From assembly GCF_009765735.1 (NCBI RefSeq), contig NZ_LMUW01000099.1:1-33960 (forward strand): DNA of 33,960 bases, given 5' to 3'. This DNA comes from Xenophilus sp. L33. GTDB taxonomy: Bacteria; Pseudomonadota; Gammaproteobacteria; Burkholderiales; Burkholderiaceae_C. A program made the translations under genes and the position numbers. The stretch's first letter is position 1. Every line of letters starts with the position of its first letter. A model generated the notes under the pieces. That model made no database searches and was not told the DNA's origin. It was given only the letters and a program-made list of their open reading frames with translations. Positions 17,350-25,324 of this stretch are shown here, piece by piece.

Positions 17350-18348
17350 ATGATCCAGGAGCTCTTCTCGCGCATCGACGAAGCCATCTCCGCGGTGCAG
17401 ACGCTGATGTTCGTCGACGTGGTGCAGCCGGCCTTCTACAAGCTCGGCCTGATGCGCTACGACGAGGACACCTACGACGCCCTCTACTGGGTGATCGTCG
17501 GCGTGCTGCAGGTGGGCCTGGCCTACCTGCTGCTGCGGCCGCTGGAGGCTATGCGCCCGGCCGAGCGCTGGACCGACCGCCGGGCCACGCGCAGCGACGT
17601 GGTCTACACCTGGATCGCCAAGCTCGGGCTGATCAACATCGCCTTCTTCTTCCTGCTGCAGCCGCTGTTCTTCGCCTGGCAGAGCCTGATGGCGATCCAC
17701 GACCTGCCGCAGCTGTCGCTCGACGGCCTGTGGCCCGGCGTGACCGACCAGCCGCTCGGCTCCTTCCTGCTCTACCTGGTGGTGCTCGACTTCGCCGGCT
17801 ACTGGTACCACCGCTGGCAGCATCGCTTCGGCGTCTGGTGGGAGCTGCATGCGGTGCACCACAGCCAGCAGCAGCTGTCCTTGTGGTCGGACGACCGCAA
17901 CCACTTCCTGGACGACATGCTGCAGGCCGCCTTTTTCGCCTCGATCGCGCTGGCGATCGGCGTGGCGCCCTCGCAGTTCGTGCTGCTGGTGGCGGTCGGC
18001 AACTTCCTGCAGAGCGTGCAGCACGTGAACGCGCGGCTGCCCTTCGGGCCGCTGCTCGGCCGGCTGCTGGTGAGCCCGGCCTTCCATCGGCGCCATCACG
18101 CGGTGCGCTTCGGCCACGAGGGCACGCACTTCGGCTGCAACTTCGGCGTGCTCTTCCCGTGGTGGGACATGCTGTTCCGAACCGCCTCGTGGGTCGAGAC
18201 GGTCGAGCCGACCGGCATCGAGGACCAGTTGCCGGCACCGACCGGCCGCGGCCGCAGCTACGGCCGCGGCGTCTGGGCCCAGCAGTGGAGCGCACTGGCG
18301 CGCATCGGCGCGCGGCTGCGCCGCCCTCAACCGCAAGGAACGCCATGA
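17350..18348 (+). CDS. Sterol desaturase / fatty acid hydroxylase family membrane protein
   Basis: A 332-residue integral membrane di-iron enzyme. Hydrophobic segments lie at ~45-64, ~92-112, ~138-152 and ~190-222. The histidine clusters of the family are complete: His154-x3-His158 (H-R-W-Q-H), His167-x2-His170-His171 (H-A-V-H-H), His225 and His246-x2-His249-His250 (H-R-R-H-H). Members use O2 to hydroxylate or desaturate fatty acyl chains, sterols or carotenoids. The ATG at 17350 is 13 bases after the propeller stop, and its own stop overlaps the thioesterase start (ATGA). The neighbours suggest lipid or acyl chemistry at the envelope; the substrate is unknown. Confidence 0.92.
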   Translation: MIQELFSRIDEAISAVQTLMFVDVVQPAFYKLGLMRYDEDTYDALYWVIVGVLQVGLAYLLLRPLEAMRPAERWTDRRATRSDVVYTWIAKLGLINIAFFFLLQPLFFAWQSLMAIHDLPQLSLDGLWPGVTDQPLGSFLLYLVVLDFAGYWYHRWQHRFGVWWELHAVHHSQQQLSLWSDDRNHFLDDMLQAAFFASIALAIGVAPSQFVLLVAVGNFLQSVQHVNARLPFGPLLGRLLVSPAFHRRHHAVRFGHEGTHFGCNFGVLFPWWDMLFRTASWVETVEPTGIEDQLPAPTGRGRSYGRGVWAQQWSALARIGARLRRPQPQGTP

Positions 18349-18761
18349 ACGACGACGACCTCGACGCCCGCATCCGCTCGGGCCAGGCACTGAGCGAATC
18401 GATGGGCAACTTCCACGTGACCGGCTGGGAGCCGGAACGCAGGTTGCTGCAGGCGGCGTTCACGGTGCGGCGGGAGTATTGCCACAGCAACGGCACCATC
18501 GCCCAGGGCGGCTTCATCACCGCCTGGCTCGACGCCGCGATGGCGCACGCGGTGATCCACGACACCGGCCACAAGCAGTCGGTCTTCAGCCTCGAGATCA
18601 AGGTCAGCTTCTACGAGAAGGTCGGCCCCGGCGAAGGCCGGGTCGAGGCCCGCGTGATCCGCCGCGGCAAGCGGGTCGCCTTCCTCGCGGCCACGCTCTA
18701 CACCGCCGACGGCAAGCTGGCCGCCGAGGCCACCTCGACCGGGATGCTCACGGACCTCTGA
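18345..18761 (+). CDS. PaaI-type hotdog-fold thioesterase
   Basis: A 138-residue protein starting at the ATG that overlaps the previous stop, with AAGGA just upstream. The hotdog signature is C-H-S-N-G-T-I-A-Q-G-G-F-I-T-A-W-L-D-A-A-M-A at 46-67, with Asp63 in the central helix. The common H-G-G is Q-G-G here (Gln54), a variant also known in the superfamily. Such enzymes hydrolyse acyl-CoA or acyl-carrier thioesters in the cytosol. The C-terminal half (S-L-E-I-K-V-S-F-Y-E-K-V-G-P-G) fits the second strand set of the fold. It is the last gene of the four-gene unit. Confidence 0.88.
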   Translation: MNDDDLDARIRSGQALSESMGNFHVTGWEPERRLLQAAFTVRREYCHSNGTIAQGGFITAWLDAAMAHAVIHDTGHKQSVFSLEIKVSFYEKVGPGEGRVEARVIRRGKRVAFLAATLYTADGKLAAEATSTGMLTDL

Positions 18762-18810
18762 GCCGGGCCGCGGGCCTCTTCGCATCTCCTCTTTTCTTGC
18801 GCCAGCGAAT

Positions 18811-18829
18811 GATGTGTATTCGACACATC
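18811..18829. promoter_or_regulatory. Perfect inverted repeat upstream of the G8 lipoprotein gene
   Basis: GATGTGT (18811-18817) and ACACATC (18823-18829) form 7-bp arms around ATTCG. It sits about 140 bases before the start of the large lipoprotein gene, in a 204-bp non-coding stretch. The size and symmetry fit an operator for a dimeric repressor; no matching regulator is adjacent. Nothing else recognisable lies in this stretch. Confidence 0.4.
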
Positions 18830-18965
18830 GCTCCTACGACGATCGGCATAGTCCGCCGCGAAATCGCTGGTCGAATCGGTGTTGCCGATCAAGAATCCTC
18901 GCGGCTTCGCGACGCGGCCGACAGGGCTCGCAGCTTGGTCGAAAAAAAGACATGAGGATGACGAG

Positions 18966-21900
18966 ATGCCCAAGATGACTCTCCGGCGCGGACTCCTGCT
19001 GACGCTGCTCGCAACGCTCGCGGGTTGCGGTGGTTCCGGTGGCGGCAACGACGATGCGGCATTGGTGGCGGAGGCGCTCGCCGCGCCCTGCAGCACGGCC
19101 TTCGATCCGGTGCAGCTGCAGTCGACCACCGTCGACAAGAGCCTGAAGGCGTCGACCCCGCTGGTGCCGCTCATCGTGCCGCTGTCGCAGTGCAAGCTCG
19201 ACGCCAACCGCAACGTCACTATCGGCGGCGGCGGTTGCGGGCCGAACGTCCTCATCGACCGGTCGTTCACCGGCACCTCGGCGCTCGGCCGCATCACGAT
19301 CGCGACCGACGGCAAGCTGGCGGTGCCCAGCAGCTTCGACCAGATCGAAGTCCAGACCACCGGCATCGACGTGGCCGGCCTGCTGTCGGTCGGCACCGCG
19401 CAATGCCCGGTGGGCAAGAACAATCCGGCCACCCAGTTCAAGCTGGTCTTCACCGGCCAGAAGGACACGACCAACCCCGGCGACATCGGCGTCGGCTACG
19501 ACAAGGGCATCCAGGTGGAAAGCGGCGGCATCCTGCGGCTGTACGGTGCGAAGGGCGTGGCGGCCACCGGCGTCAGCTGGACCGTGCTGAGCGCGCCGGC
19601 CGGGCCGGTCGCCTACCAGACCGCCGGCCAGGGCATCGCGGCGCCGGTGCCGGGCGGCGGCGAGAGCACGCTGCACCTGGCCCGCGACGTGACCACCGGC
19701 GGCGCCTGGCGCGCCGGCGACTGGATCGTGGTGGCCACCACCAGCTTCAGCCCCTTCGAATCCGAGTTCGTGCAGATCAGGACGGTCGTGCCCGACGGCA
19801 ACGGCGGCAGCACCGTCACGCTGGCCCAGCCGCTGCGCCACTACCACTTCGGCGGCGCGGATCCCGGCCTGCCTTCGGCCGCCAACTACGGCGCCGGCGC
19901 GGCCACCAATTTCGGCGTCGACGAGCGTGCCGAAGTCGGCCTCATCAGCCGCAACATCCAGCTGACTGCGCAGACGCCCGACCCGAGCGTCGACCCGAAC
20001 GACCCGAACCTGCACTGGGGCGGCGAGATCCGCATCCTGGCCGGCTTCGCCGAGACCTCGATCCAGGGCGTCGAGCTGGAGAAGTTCGGCAAGGCGCGCC
20101 TGGGCAGTTACCCGATCCACTTCCACATGGCCGGCGATGCCGGCACGCACGTCGAGCTCGTCGACAGCAACAGCATCCACCACGGCTTCAACAAGTGCGT
20201 GACGGTGCACTCGACCACCAACGTCGCGGTCGACAACAACGTCTGCGCCCGCGTGATCGGCCATCTCTTCTACGAGGAGATGGGCATGGAGCAGGGCTCG
20301 AAATTCGTGGGCAACCTGGGCGTCGGCGCGATGAGCAACAACTTCGGCCTCGACGCCTCCGTGCCGAAGACGCCCGACGGCTTGGTCAAGGACTATTGGG
20401 AAGGCGACAACCTCGCCAGGACCAACCTGTACGACGGGCTGAACGTGCCCGACACGGGCAACCAGGCGGCGCCCTCGCATGGCCGCTGCTTCAACGCCGG
20501 CGGCCAGGCGACGCTTGCCGGCGATCCCACTCCCGCTTGCGTGCCTCCCACCTTCTACGCCGAGCAGTCCAGCGGCTTCTGGCTGGTCAACCCGGGCACC
20601 GTGGTGCAGGGCAACTCGATCGCCGGCTGTCAGGGCATGGGCAAGGCCTACTGGTACGTGCCGCCGCCGGGCGATCCGGCCCAGTTCCCGCAGCGCTTCG
20701 AGCCGGTCGGCAGCTTCACCAACAACCGCGCCCACGGCTGCTACGACGGCCTGTTCGGCGAGACCGACATCGCCGCCGTGACCCAGCAGCTGTTCCCGAC
20801 GGTCGACGGCAAGACCACCTCGGACCTGAGCTCGGTCAACCTGATCGGCCACTTCGACAGCTTCACCGCGACCCGCATCCGCAACCGCGGCGTGTGGATG
20901 CGCCCGGTCTGGACCGCGCTCGAGAACGGTCGCTTCGCCACCAATCGCGATTCGGTCTCGCTGGTGAGCTCGGGCGGCAACGACGGCAACGCGCCGGGCG
21001 TCTGGGCGCTGCTGAAGGATTCGGTGCTGGTCGGCGTGAGCATCAACAACGTCGACCGCTGGGGCCCCTGCCCGGCGCCGGCGCCCGGCAACGGCCAGGG
21101 CTGCGTCGACTACAACCCCAAGGCCAACGAGCTCTACGAGCTGGCCTACCAGACGCCGCGCTGGAACTCGGCCGGCTACATGATCTACGACGGGCCGGTG
21201 CGCATCATCCACGACCACTTCGTCAACTACCTGAAGGACCCGACGCCGCTCCTGACCCTGGCCGACCAGGCGACCATCAAGGACTTCAGGTCCTGGCCCG
21301 ATGCGGCCACCACGCTGTACGAAGGCGACGCGGCGCTCGGCTGGTTCCAGAACAACCAGAGCGCCTACCCGACCGCCACCGTGAGCAAGGCGCTGAGCTA
21401 CGACAACGTCGACCTGCGCCACCAGATCTACACCGAGCACGTGAACCTCGGCGACTTCCGCGACGGCGACAAGAACACCGCGATCATCGACCTCGACGGC
21501 AGCCTGACCGGCCTCAAGGTGGTCGACAAGGACAGCGGCCTGCCCGTCGCCGACGAATACCCGATCTCGCTCAACAACCTGCCCTTCAACCACACCGCGA
21601 ACGCGGCCGACGAATGTCTGTCGACCGGCCAGCAGGACCAGGTCTTCGAGGGCCGGCCGACCTCGATCATCTCGCCCGCCAACATGGCGACCCTGGAGTT
21701 CGAGGCGCAGTTCCCGCTGCCGCAGACCTGGCAGAACATGGTCTTCACCAAGGACTCGCTCGACGCCGGCGTGCACCAGAGCATGGCGCTGCTGAGCCGC
21801 AACGCGCAGGGCATCTGGGAACCCAAGGTGGCCAGCGGCAGCAGCTACACGGTGCAGACCTCGACCTCGACCGCGCCGCAGTACGCGCCACTGCCCCCGC

Positions 21901-23087
21901 CGGGCCCCGGCGTGACCACGGTGCCGCTCGCCGCCCTGGCGCCCCCGCAAGGCATGCCTGCCGTGGTGCGGGTCGGCTTCACCGATGCGGTCAAACCGCA
22001 CATGGACCAGAAGCCCTTCTACGTTCGGCTGGGGGTGTGCTACTCGAACACGCAGGGCCGGCCGCCAGCCGCCAGCTTCACGATCACCAAGGGCTACAAG
22101 TCCTGGGGCGGCAACGGCGTGAGCTACAACAATCCGGCGTTGCAGACCTACTTCAACTTCCTGGCCAACCGCTACCAGAACCAGAACTGCTTCAACCTGG
22201 ACAACCAGAACAGCAGCAACCTGGCGCCCGGCACCGGCTGCCCGGCCGAAGGCGTGACGCCGGTGCCCGCAGGCGGCGTGTGCCCGGCGCCCTCGACGCT
22301 GGATGCGAACGCGAAAGTGTGCGTCTATCCGCGCACCACGCTGACCGCGGCGGCCAGCATCGGCGAGCTGACGAAGTCGGACGGCACGCCGGCGGACGTC
22401 GACAAATACTTCTACGACAGCACGACCGGCATGCTCTTCATGTACGTGCTGCAGGACGCCACCAACGCCCACGGCGTGGCCCCGCTCGGCAGCTGCACCG
22501 GCCAGCCCGGCCAGCCCGGCCAGGATGCCGCCTGCCCGGATGCGACCGAGCTCGACACCTACTACTCCTGCCCGCCGCAAGGCTGCATCAACTACTCGAT
22601 CAACCTGAACGATCCCAGCTACCAGCCCGGCCCGTCGCAATGCGCGGCGCTGGCCGGCGGCACGCTCTACGGCCCGAACGGCTATACGGTGCCGACGCCG
22701 ATGGCATCCAACGTGCTGGCCTACGTCAACGCCGACGGCTCGACCGGCGGCATCGTCAATCCGGCGGTGCAGCAGGCCACCGGATCGAAAGGCACCTTCA
22801 CGCACTGGGTGCCCGACCAGACGCCGAACTGCGCGACCACCACGCCGGCCTCGGCACTCAACCCGGTGGTGGCCTCGGCCGACGTCTCGACCGGCGACGC
22901 GCTGCGAGCCCGCGCCTTCGACCTGGTGCAGTGGCTGCGCGGCGGCATGGCCAGCGCGCTGGCGGACAGCGCACCGGGCGACGCACGCGCCAGGGGCCGC
23001 TGGGCGCCGGTCAGCTTCACGATGCGACGCCGCCCGATCCCGGACATCAACGCGATGACGCAGATCTGCACCGCCAAGCCGAGTTGA
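18966..23087 (+). CDS. Large G8-domain / CEMIP-like parallel beta-helix lipoprotein
   Basis: A 1373-residue protein from the ATG at 18966 (an ATG at 18975 would also work). The N-terminus M-P-K-M-T-L-R-R with a hydrophobic stretch ends in the lipobox L-A-G-C, so Cys21 is probably lipidated and the protein envelope-anchored; a flexible G-G-S-G-G-G follows. Residues ~185-330 resemble the G8 region of animal CEMIP/TMEM2/PKHD1L1: beta-rich, ending in R-A-E-V-G-L-I-S-R-N-I. Next comes a beta-helix-like segment with Y-P-I-H-F-H-M-A-G at 382-390, H-G-F-N-K-C-V-T-V-H, and repeated N-x-V/N-N patterns. The C-terminal ~350 residues are Cys-, Pro- and Asn-rich and unrecognised. CEMIP and TMEM2 act on hyaluronan, so polysaccharide binding or cleavage is a guess. 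It is monocistronic. Confidence 0.82.
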   Translation: MPKMTLRRGLLLTLLATLAGCGGSGGGNDDAALVAEALAAPCSTAFDPVQLQSTTVDKSLKASTPLVPLIVPLSQCKLDANRNVTIGGGGCGPNVLIDRSFTGTSALGRITIATDGKLAVPSSFDQIEVQTTGIDVAGLLSVGTAQCPVGKNNPATQFKLVFTGQKDTTNPGDIGVGYDKGIQVESGGILRLYGAKGVAATGVSWTVLSAPAGPVAYQTAGQGIAAPVPGGGESTLHLARDVTTGGAWRAGDWIVVATTSFSPFESEFVQIRTVVPDGNGGSTVTLAQPLRHYHFGGADPGLPSAANYGAGAATNFGVDERAEVGLISRNIQLTAQTPDPSVDPNDPNLHWGGEIRILAGFAETSIQGVELEKFGKARLGSYPIHFHMAGDAGTHVELVDSNSIHHGFNKCVTVHSTTNVAVDNNVCARVIGHLFYEEMGMEQGSKFVGNLGVGAMSNNFGLDASVPKTPDGLVKDYWEGDNLARTNLYDGLNVPDTGNQAAPSHGRCFNAGGQATLAGDPTPACVPPTFYAEQSSGFWLVNPGTVVQGNSIAGCQGMGKAYWYVPPPGDPAQFPQRFEPVGSFTNNRAHGCYDGLFGETDIAAVTQQLFPTVDGKTTSDLSSVNLIGHFDSFTATRIRNRGVWMRPVWTALENGRFATNRDSVSLVSSGGNDGNAPGVWALLKDSVLVGVSINNVDRWGPCPAPAPGNGQGCVDYNPKANELYELAYQTPRWNSAGYMIYDGPVRIIHDHFVNYLKDPTPLLTLADQATIKDFRSWPDAATTLYEGDAALGWFQNNQSAYPTATVSKALSYDNVDLRHQIYTEHVNLGDFRDGDKNTAIIDLDGSLTGLKVVDKDSGLPVADEYPISLNNLPFNHTANAADECLSTGQQDQVFEGRPTSIISPANMATLEFEAQFPLPQTWQNMVFTKDSLDAGVHQSMALLSRNAQGIWEPKVASGSSYTVQTSTSTAPQYAPLPPPGPGVTTVPLAALAPPQGMPAVVRVGFTDAVKPHMDQKPFYVRLGVCYSNTQGRPPAASFTITKGYKSWGGNGVSYNNPALQTYFNFLANRYQNQNCFNLDNQNSSNLAPGTGCPAEGVTPVPAGGVCPAPSTLDANAKVCVYPRTTLTAAASIGELTKSDGTPADVDKYFYDSTTGMLFMYVLQDATNAHGVAPLGSCTGQPGQPGQDAACPDATELDTYYSCPPQGCINYSINLNDPSYQPGPSQCAALAGGTLYGPNGYTVPTPMASNVLAYVNADGSTGGIVNPAVQQATGSKGTFTHWVPDQTPNCATTTPASALNPVVASADVSTGDALRARAFDLVQWLRGGMASALADSAPGDARARGRWAPVSFTMRRRPIPDINAMTQICTAKPS

Positions 23088-23109
23088 GCCGAGCTGACGC
23101 GAGCTGATC
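23080..23109. repeat. Three 10-bp tandem units at the convergent gene ends
   Basis: CGAGTTGAGC, CGAGCTGACG and CGAGCTGATC lie end to end. The first contains the TGA stop of the lipoprotein gene, and the third reaches the minus-strand stop of the mscS-type gene. It looks like a small slippage expansion. Confidence 0.6.
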
Positions 23110-23941
23110 AGGAAAAGCTCAAGCCCGCCGCCGGCCCCCACGCGGGATCGCCGCCGAAGCCGGCTGCCAGCCGGGTCAAGAGCTTCGAGCGGGTGGCCGC
23201 GATGCCCTGGCCTTCCTCGACCCGGAAGCGCATCTCCAGCTGTGCGGTGCTGCCGTCGATGCGGGTCAGCACGCAGGCGCCCACCGCCTGCGGCCCGAGC
23301 GCCTCGGCCCCGAGCGCCGATGCGCGCGCGCAGGCCGCGTCGATGTCGGCCTCGCGGCCGATGCCGATCTGCACCTTGAGCGGATAGGGCGTGACGTTGG
23401 CGCTGAGGTTGATCGTCACCTGGCTGGCCGCCACGCTGTTGGGCAGCACCACCAGCCGGCCGTCCCAGGCGCGCAACGTCGTGTAGCCCAGCGAGATGGT
23501 CTGCACCTCGCCGATCTCGGTGCCGCTCGGTGCGGTCACCTGCAGCACGTCGCCCAGGCGGAAGGGCCGGTAGATGGTGATCGCGACACCGGCCACCAGG
23601 TTGCCCAGCGTGCTCTGCGCCGCCAGGCCGATCACCACCGAGGCCACGCTGGCACCGGCCAGCAGCGCGGTGCCCATGGCCCGCAGCGCCGGGATGAGGT
23701 GCGCGTAGAGGATCAGCGCCAGCACCCAGATCAGCGCCGAGGCCAGTTGCTGCACGAAGTTGATCGTGGTGCGGTCCAGGTGGTTGCCGCGCGTCATCGC
23801 CTGGTGCACCGCGAGCCTCAGCGCGCGCGACAGGATCGACGCGCCGATGACGAAGAGGATCAGGTAGATCAGCGCCCCGACCAGCGTGTCGGGGCTCAGG
23901 AAGGACAGCAGCTCGGCTTGCCCCGTTCGCAATGCATTCAT
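23108..23941 (-). CDS. MscS-family small-conductance mechanosensitive channel
   Basis: A 277-residue inner-membrane channel of about the size of E. coli MscS. Three transmembrane segments are visible: ~21-40, ~63-84 and the pore-lining TM3 at ~88-115. TM3 has the Gly/Ala packing pattern A-S-V-A-S-V-V-I-G-L-A-A-Q-S-T-L-G-N-L-V-A-G, followed by R-P-F-R-L-G-D, which opens the beta domain. The cytosolic part continues with G-E-V-Q-T-I-S-L-G-Y-T-T-L-R and L-P-N-S, then an alpha/beta C-terminal domain. It opens under membrane tension to release solutes in hypo-osmotic shock. No extra sensor domain is present. It is convergent with the lipoprotein gene and 80 bases from the DUF1576 gene upstream on its strand. 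Confidence 0.95.
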   Translation of the reverse strand: MNALRTGQAELLSFLSPDTLVGALIYLILFVIGASILSRALRLAVHQAMTRGNHLDRTTINFVQQLASALIWVLALILYAHLIPALRAMGTALLAGASVASVVIGLAAQSTLGNLVAGVAITIYRPFRLGDVLQVTAPSGTEIGEVQTISLGYTTLRAWDGRLVVLPNSVAASQVTINLSANVTPYPLKVQIGIGREADIDAACARASALGAEALGPQAVGACVLTRIDGSTAQLEMRFRVEEGQGIAATRSKLLTRLAAGFGGDPAWGPAAGLSFS

Positions 23942-24021
23942 GTCTTCGGCTTGTGGCTGGGAAGACGGCGAAGTCTAAACACGCCGTCGGCCGCCTCGCG
24001 TAGGAGACGGCCGATGGCGGG

Positions 24022-25311
24022 TCAGCCGCCCTTGCCGGCCGCGGGCGGCTGCCGCCGCACCGCCACGATGATCGGCGTCAGCACCGCCGCCACCAGCCCG
24101 GCCGCGAAGCCGTTGTTGTAGAGCACCAGCCCGCCGTGCAGGTCGCCGACGCTGTGCGCCGCCGACGAATGGATGAAGCCCGCCAGCAGCCCCCAATACC
24201 AGCCGAAGCGCCCGGCGATCGGCGCCAGCGTGGTGCCGAACAGCGCCGCCAGCACCATCGACGGCGCCTCGGCCGAGAGCGGCTTGAAGAGCGAGCCGGC
24301 GAACACGCCGACCATCACCGGCAGGATGTTCCTCGGATGCTTGCCGGCGGCGCCGAAGCCGGCCACCGACAGGATCGCGCCCAGCGTCGGGCCGTTCAGG
24401 TCGCCGCCGACGAGCAGCACGTAGGCGGTGCCGATCGCGCCGACCAGCGCCATGTTGAGCAGCGCCGGCGCCAGGCCTTCGCTGCCGATGAAGTCCGCCG
24501 GTGCCTGCCCGGTCTGCCGCATGATCCGCCACACGCCGGCGAGCGCCGTGCGATCGAGCACGAAGGCCGCGGCCGCGAGCGCCGCGAAGCTGCCGAACAG
24601 CAGGCTCGCCAGCGACGCGTTGTGGCCGGTGGTCCAGATGAAGACCGGGTCCGGCACGAACCCGTACGAGCGGTAGATGGCCACCACCAGGGTGCCGACG
24701 ATGCCGGCCGTGAAGCCCATGTTGTAGAGGCTGCAGCCCTCGTGCGCCTTGAAGAGACGCGCTGCGACCGGCGCCAGGATGAAGCCGATGAGCACGCAGG
24801 TCCCCACCGCCAGCGGCAGGCTCACCGGCCATGTCAGGTAGCTGCTGAAGGCGATCTCCGAAAAGATCGGTGCCAGCGCCGCGCCGAAGAAGGCGGTGTT
24901 GATGTGCGTCGCGAAGCGCTCGCCCTTGAAGCGCGCATAGAGCCAGACGCCGAGCACGATGAACCAGATGTTCAGCAGGTTCTTGCCGAAGAGCGCGAAG
25001 CCGAGCACCAGGAACAGCGCCGCCACCGCGCCCCCGCTCATCGTGGCTCCGGCACGCCAGTAGACGACGCAGGCCAGCAAGGTCAGCAGCCCGGCATTGA
25101 CGAGCGCCGCGCCGACGCCGCCGACGCCCATGTAGTCGGTGACCAGCGTGTCGCGCGAGCGGACGATCTCGACCAGGCCTTGCGCGATGCGCGCCGGCGA
25201 ATCGAAGAAGAAGCCGGCGACGACGAAGAGCAGCGCATAGGCGGCCACGAAGGCCAGCACGCGCCGGCCGGCCGGTTGCTGCGTCGAGAGATCGGCCGCG
25301 GTGCCGCTCAT
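24022..25311 (-). CDS. DUF1576 family polytopic membrane protein with internal duplication
   Basis: A 429-residue membrane protein with about ten hydrophobic segments. It matches the DUF1576 family (V-T-D-Y-M-G-V-G-G-V-G-A-A-L-V-N near residue 57), whose function is not established as far as I know. The two halves align: D-Y-M-G-V-G-G-V-G-A-A-L-V-N (59-72) with D-F-I-G-S-E-G-L-A-P-A-L-L-N (273-286); G-F-A-L-F-G-K-N (104-111) with G-F-G-A-A-G-K-H (318-325); F-F-G-A-A-L-A-P-I (141-149) with L-F-G-T-T-L-A-P-I (357-365); L-Y-N-M-G-F-T-A-G (195-203) with L-Y-N-N-G-F-A-A-G (397-405). That pattern points to a pseudosymmetric transporter or channel. It starts 13 bases after the urea transporter stop, so the two are probably co-transcribed. 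Confidence 0.85.
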   Translation of the reverse strand: MSGTAADLSTQQPAGRRVLAFVAAYALLFVVAGFFFDSPARIAQGLVEIVRSRDTLVTDYMGVGGVGAALVNAGLLTLLACVVYWRAGATMSGGAVAALFLVLGFALFGKNLLNIWFIVLGVWLYARFKGERFATHINTAFFGAALAPIFSEIAFSSYLTWPVSLPLAVGTCVLIGFILAPVAARLFKAHEGCSLYNMGFTAGIVGTLVVAIYRSYGFVPDPVFIWTTGHNASLASLLFGSFAALAAAAFVLDRTALAGVWRIMRQTGQAPADFIGSEGLAPALLNMALVGAIGTAYVLLVGGDLNGPTLGAILSVAGFGAAGKHPRNILPVMVGVFAGSLFKPLSAEAPSMVLAALFGTTLAPIAGRFGWYWGLLAGFIHSSAAHSVGDLHGGLVLYNNGFAAGLVAAVLTPIIVAVRRQPPAAGKGG

Positions 25312-25324
25312 GCCGGGGCGCGGT

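Noticed and set aside
18834..23141. Long open frame on the minus strand opposite the G8 lipoprotein gene
   Set aside because: Its translation is dominated by Arg, Ala, Val, Gly and His without any domain, as expected for the shadow of a GC-rich gene. The plus frame has a lipobox and conserved motifs.
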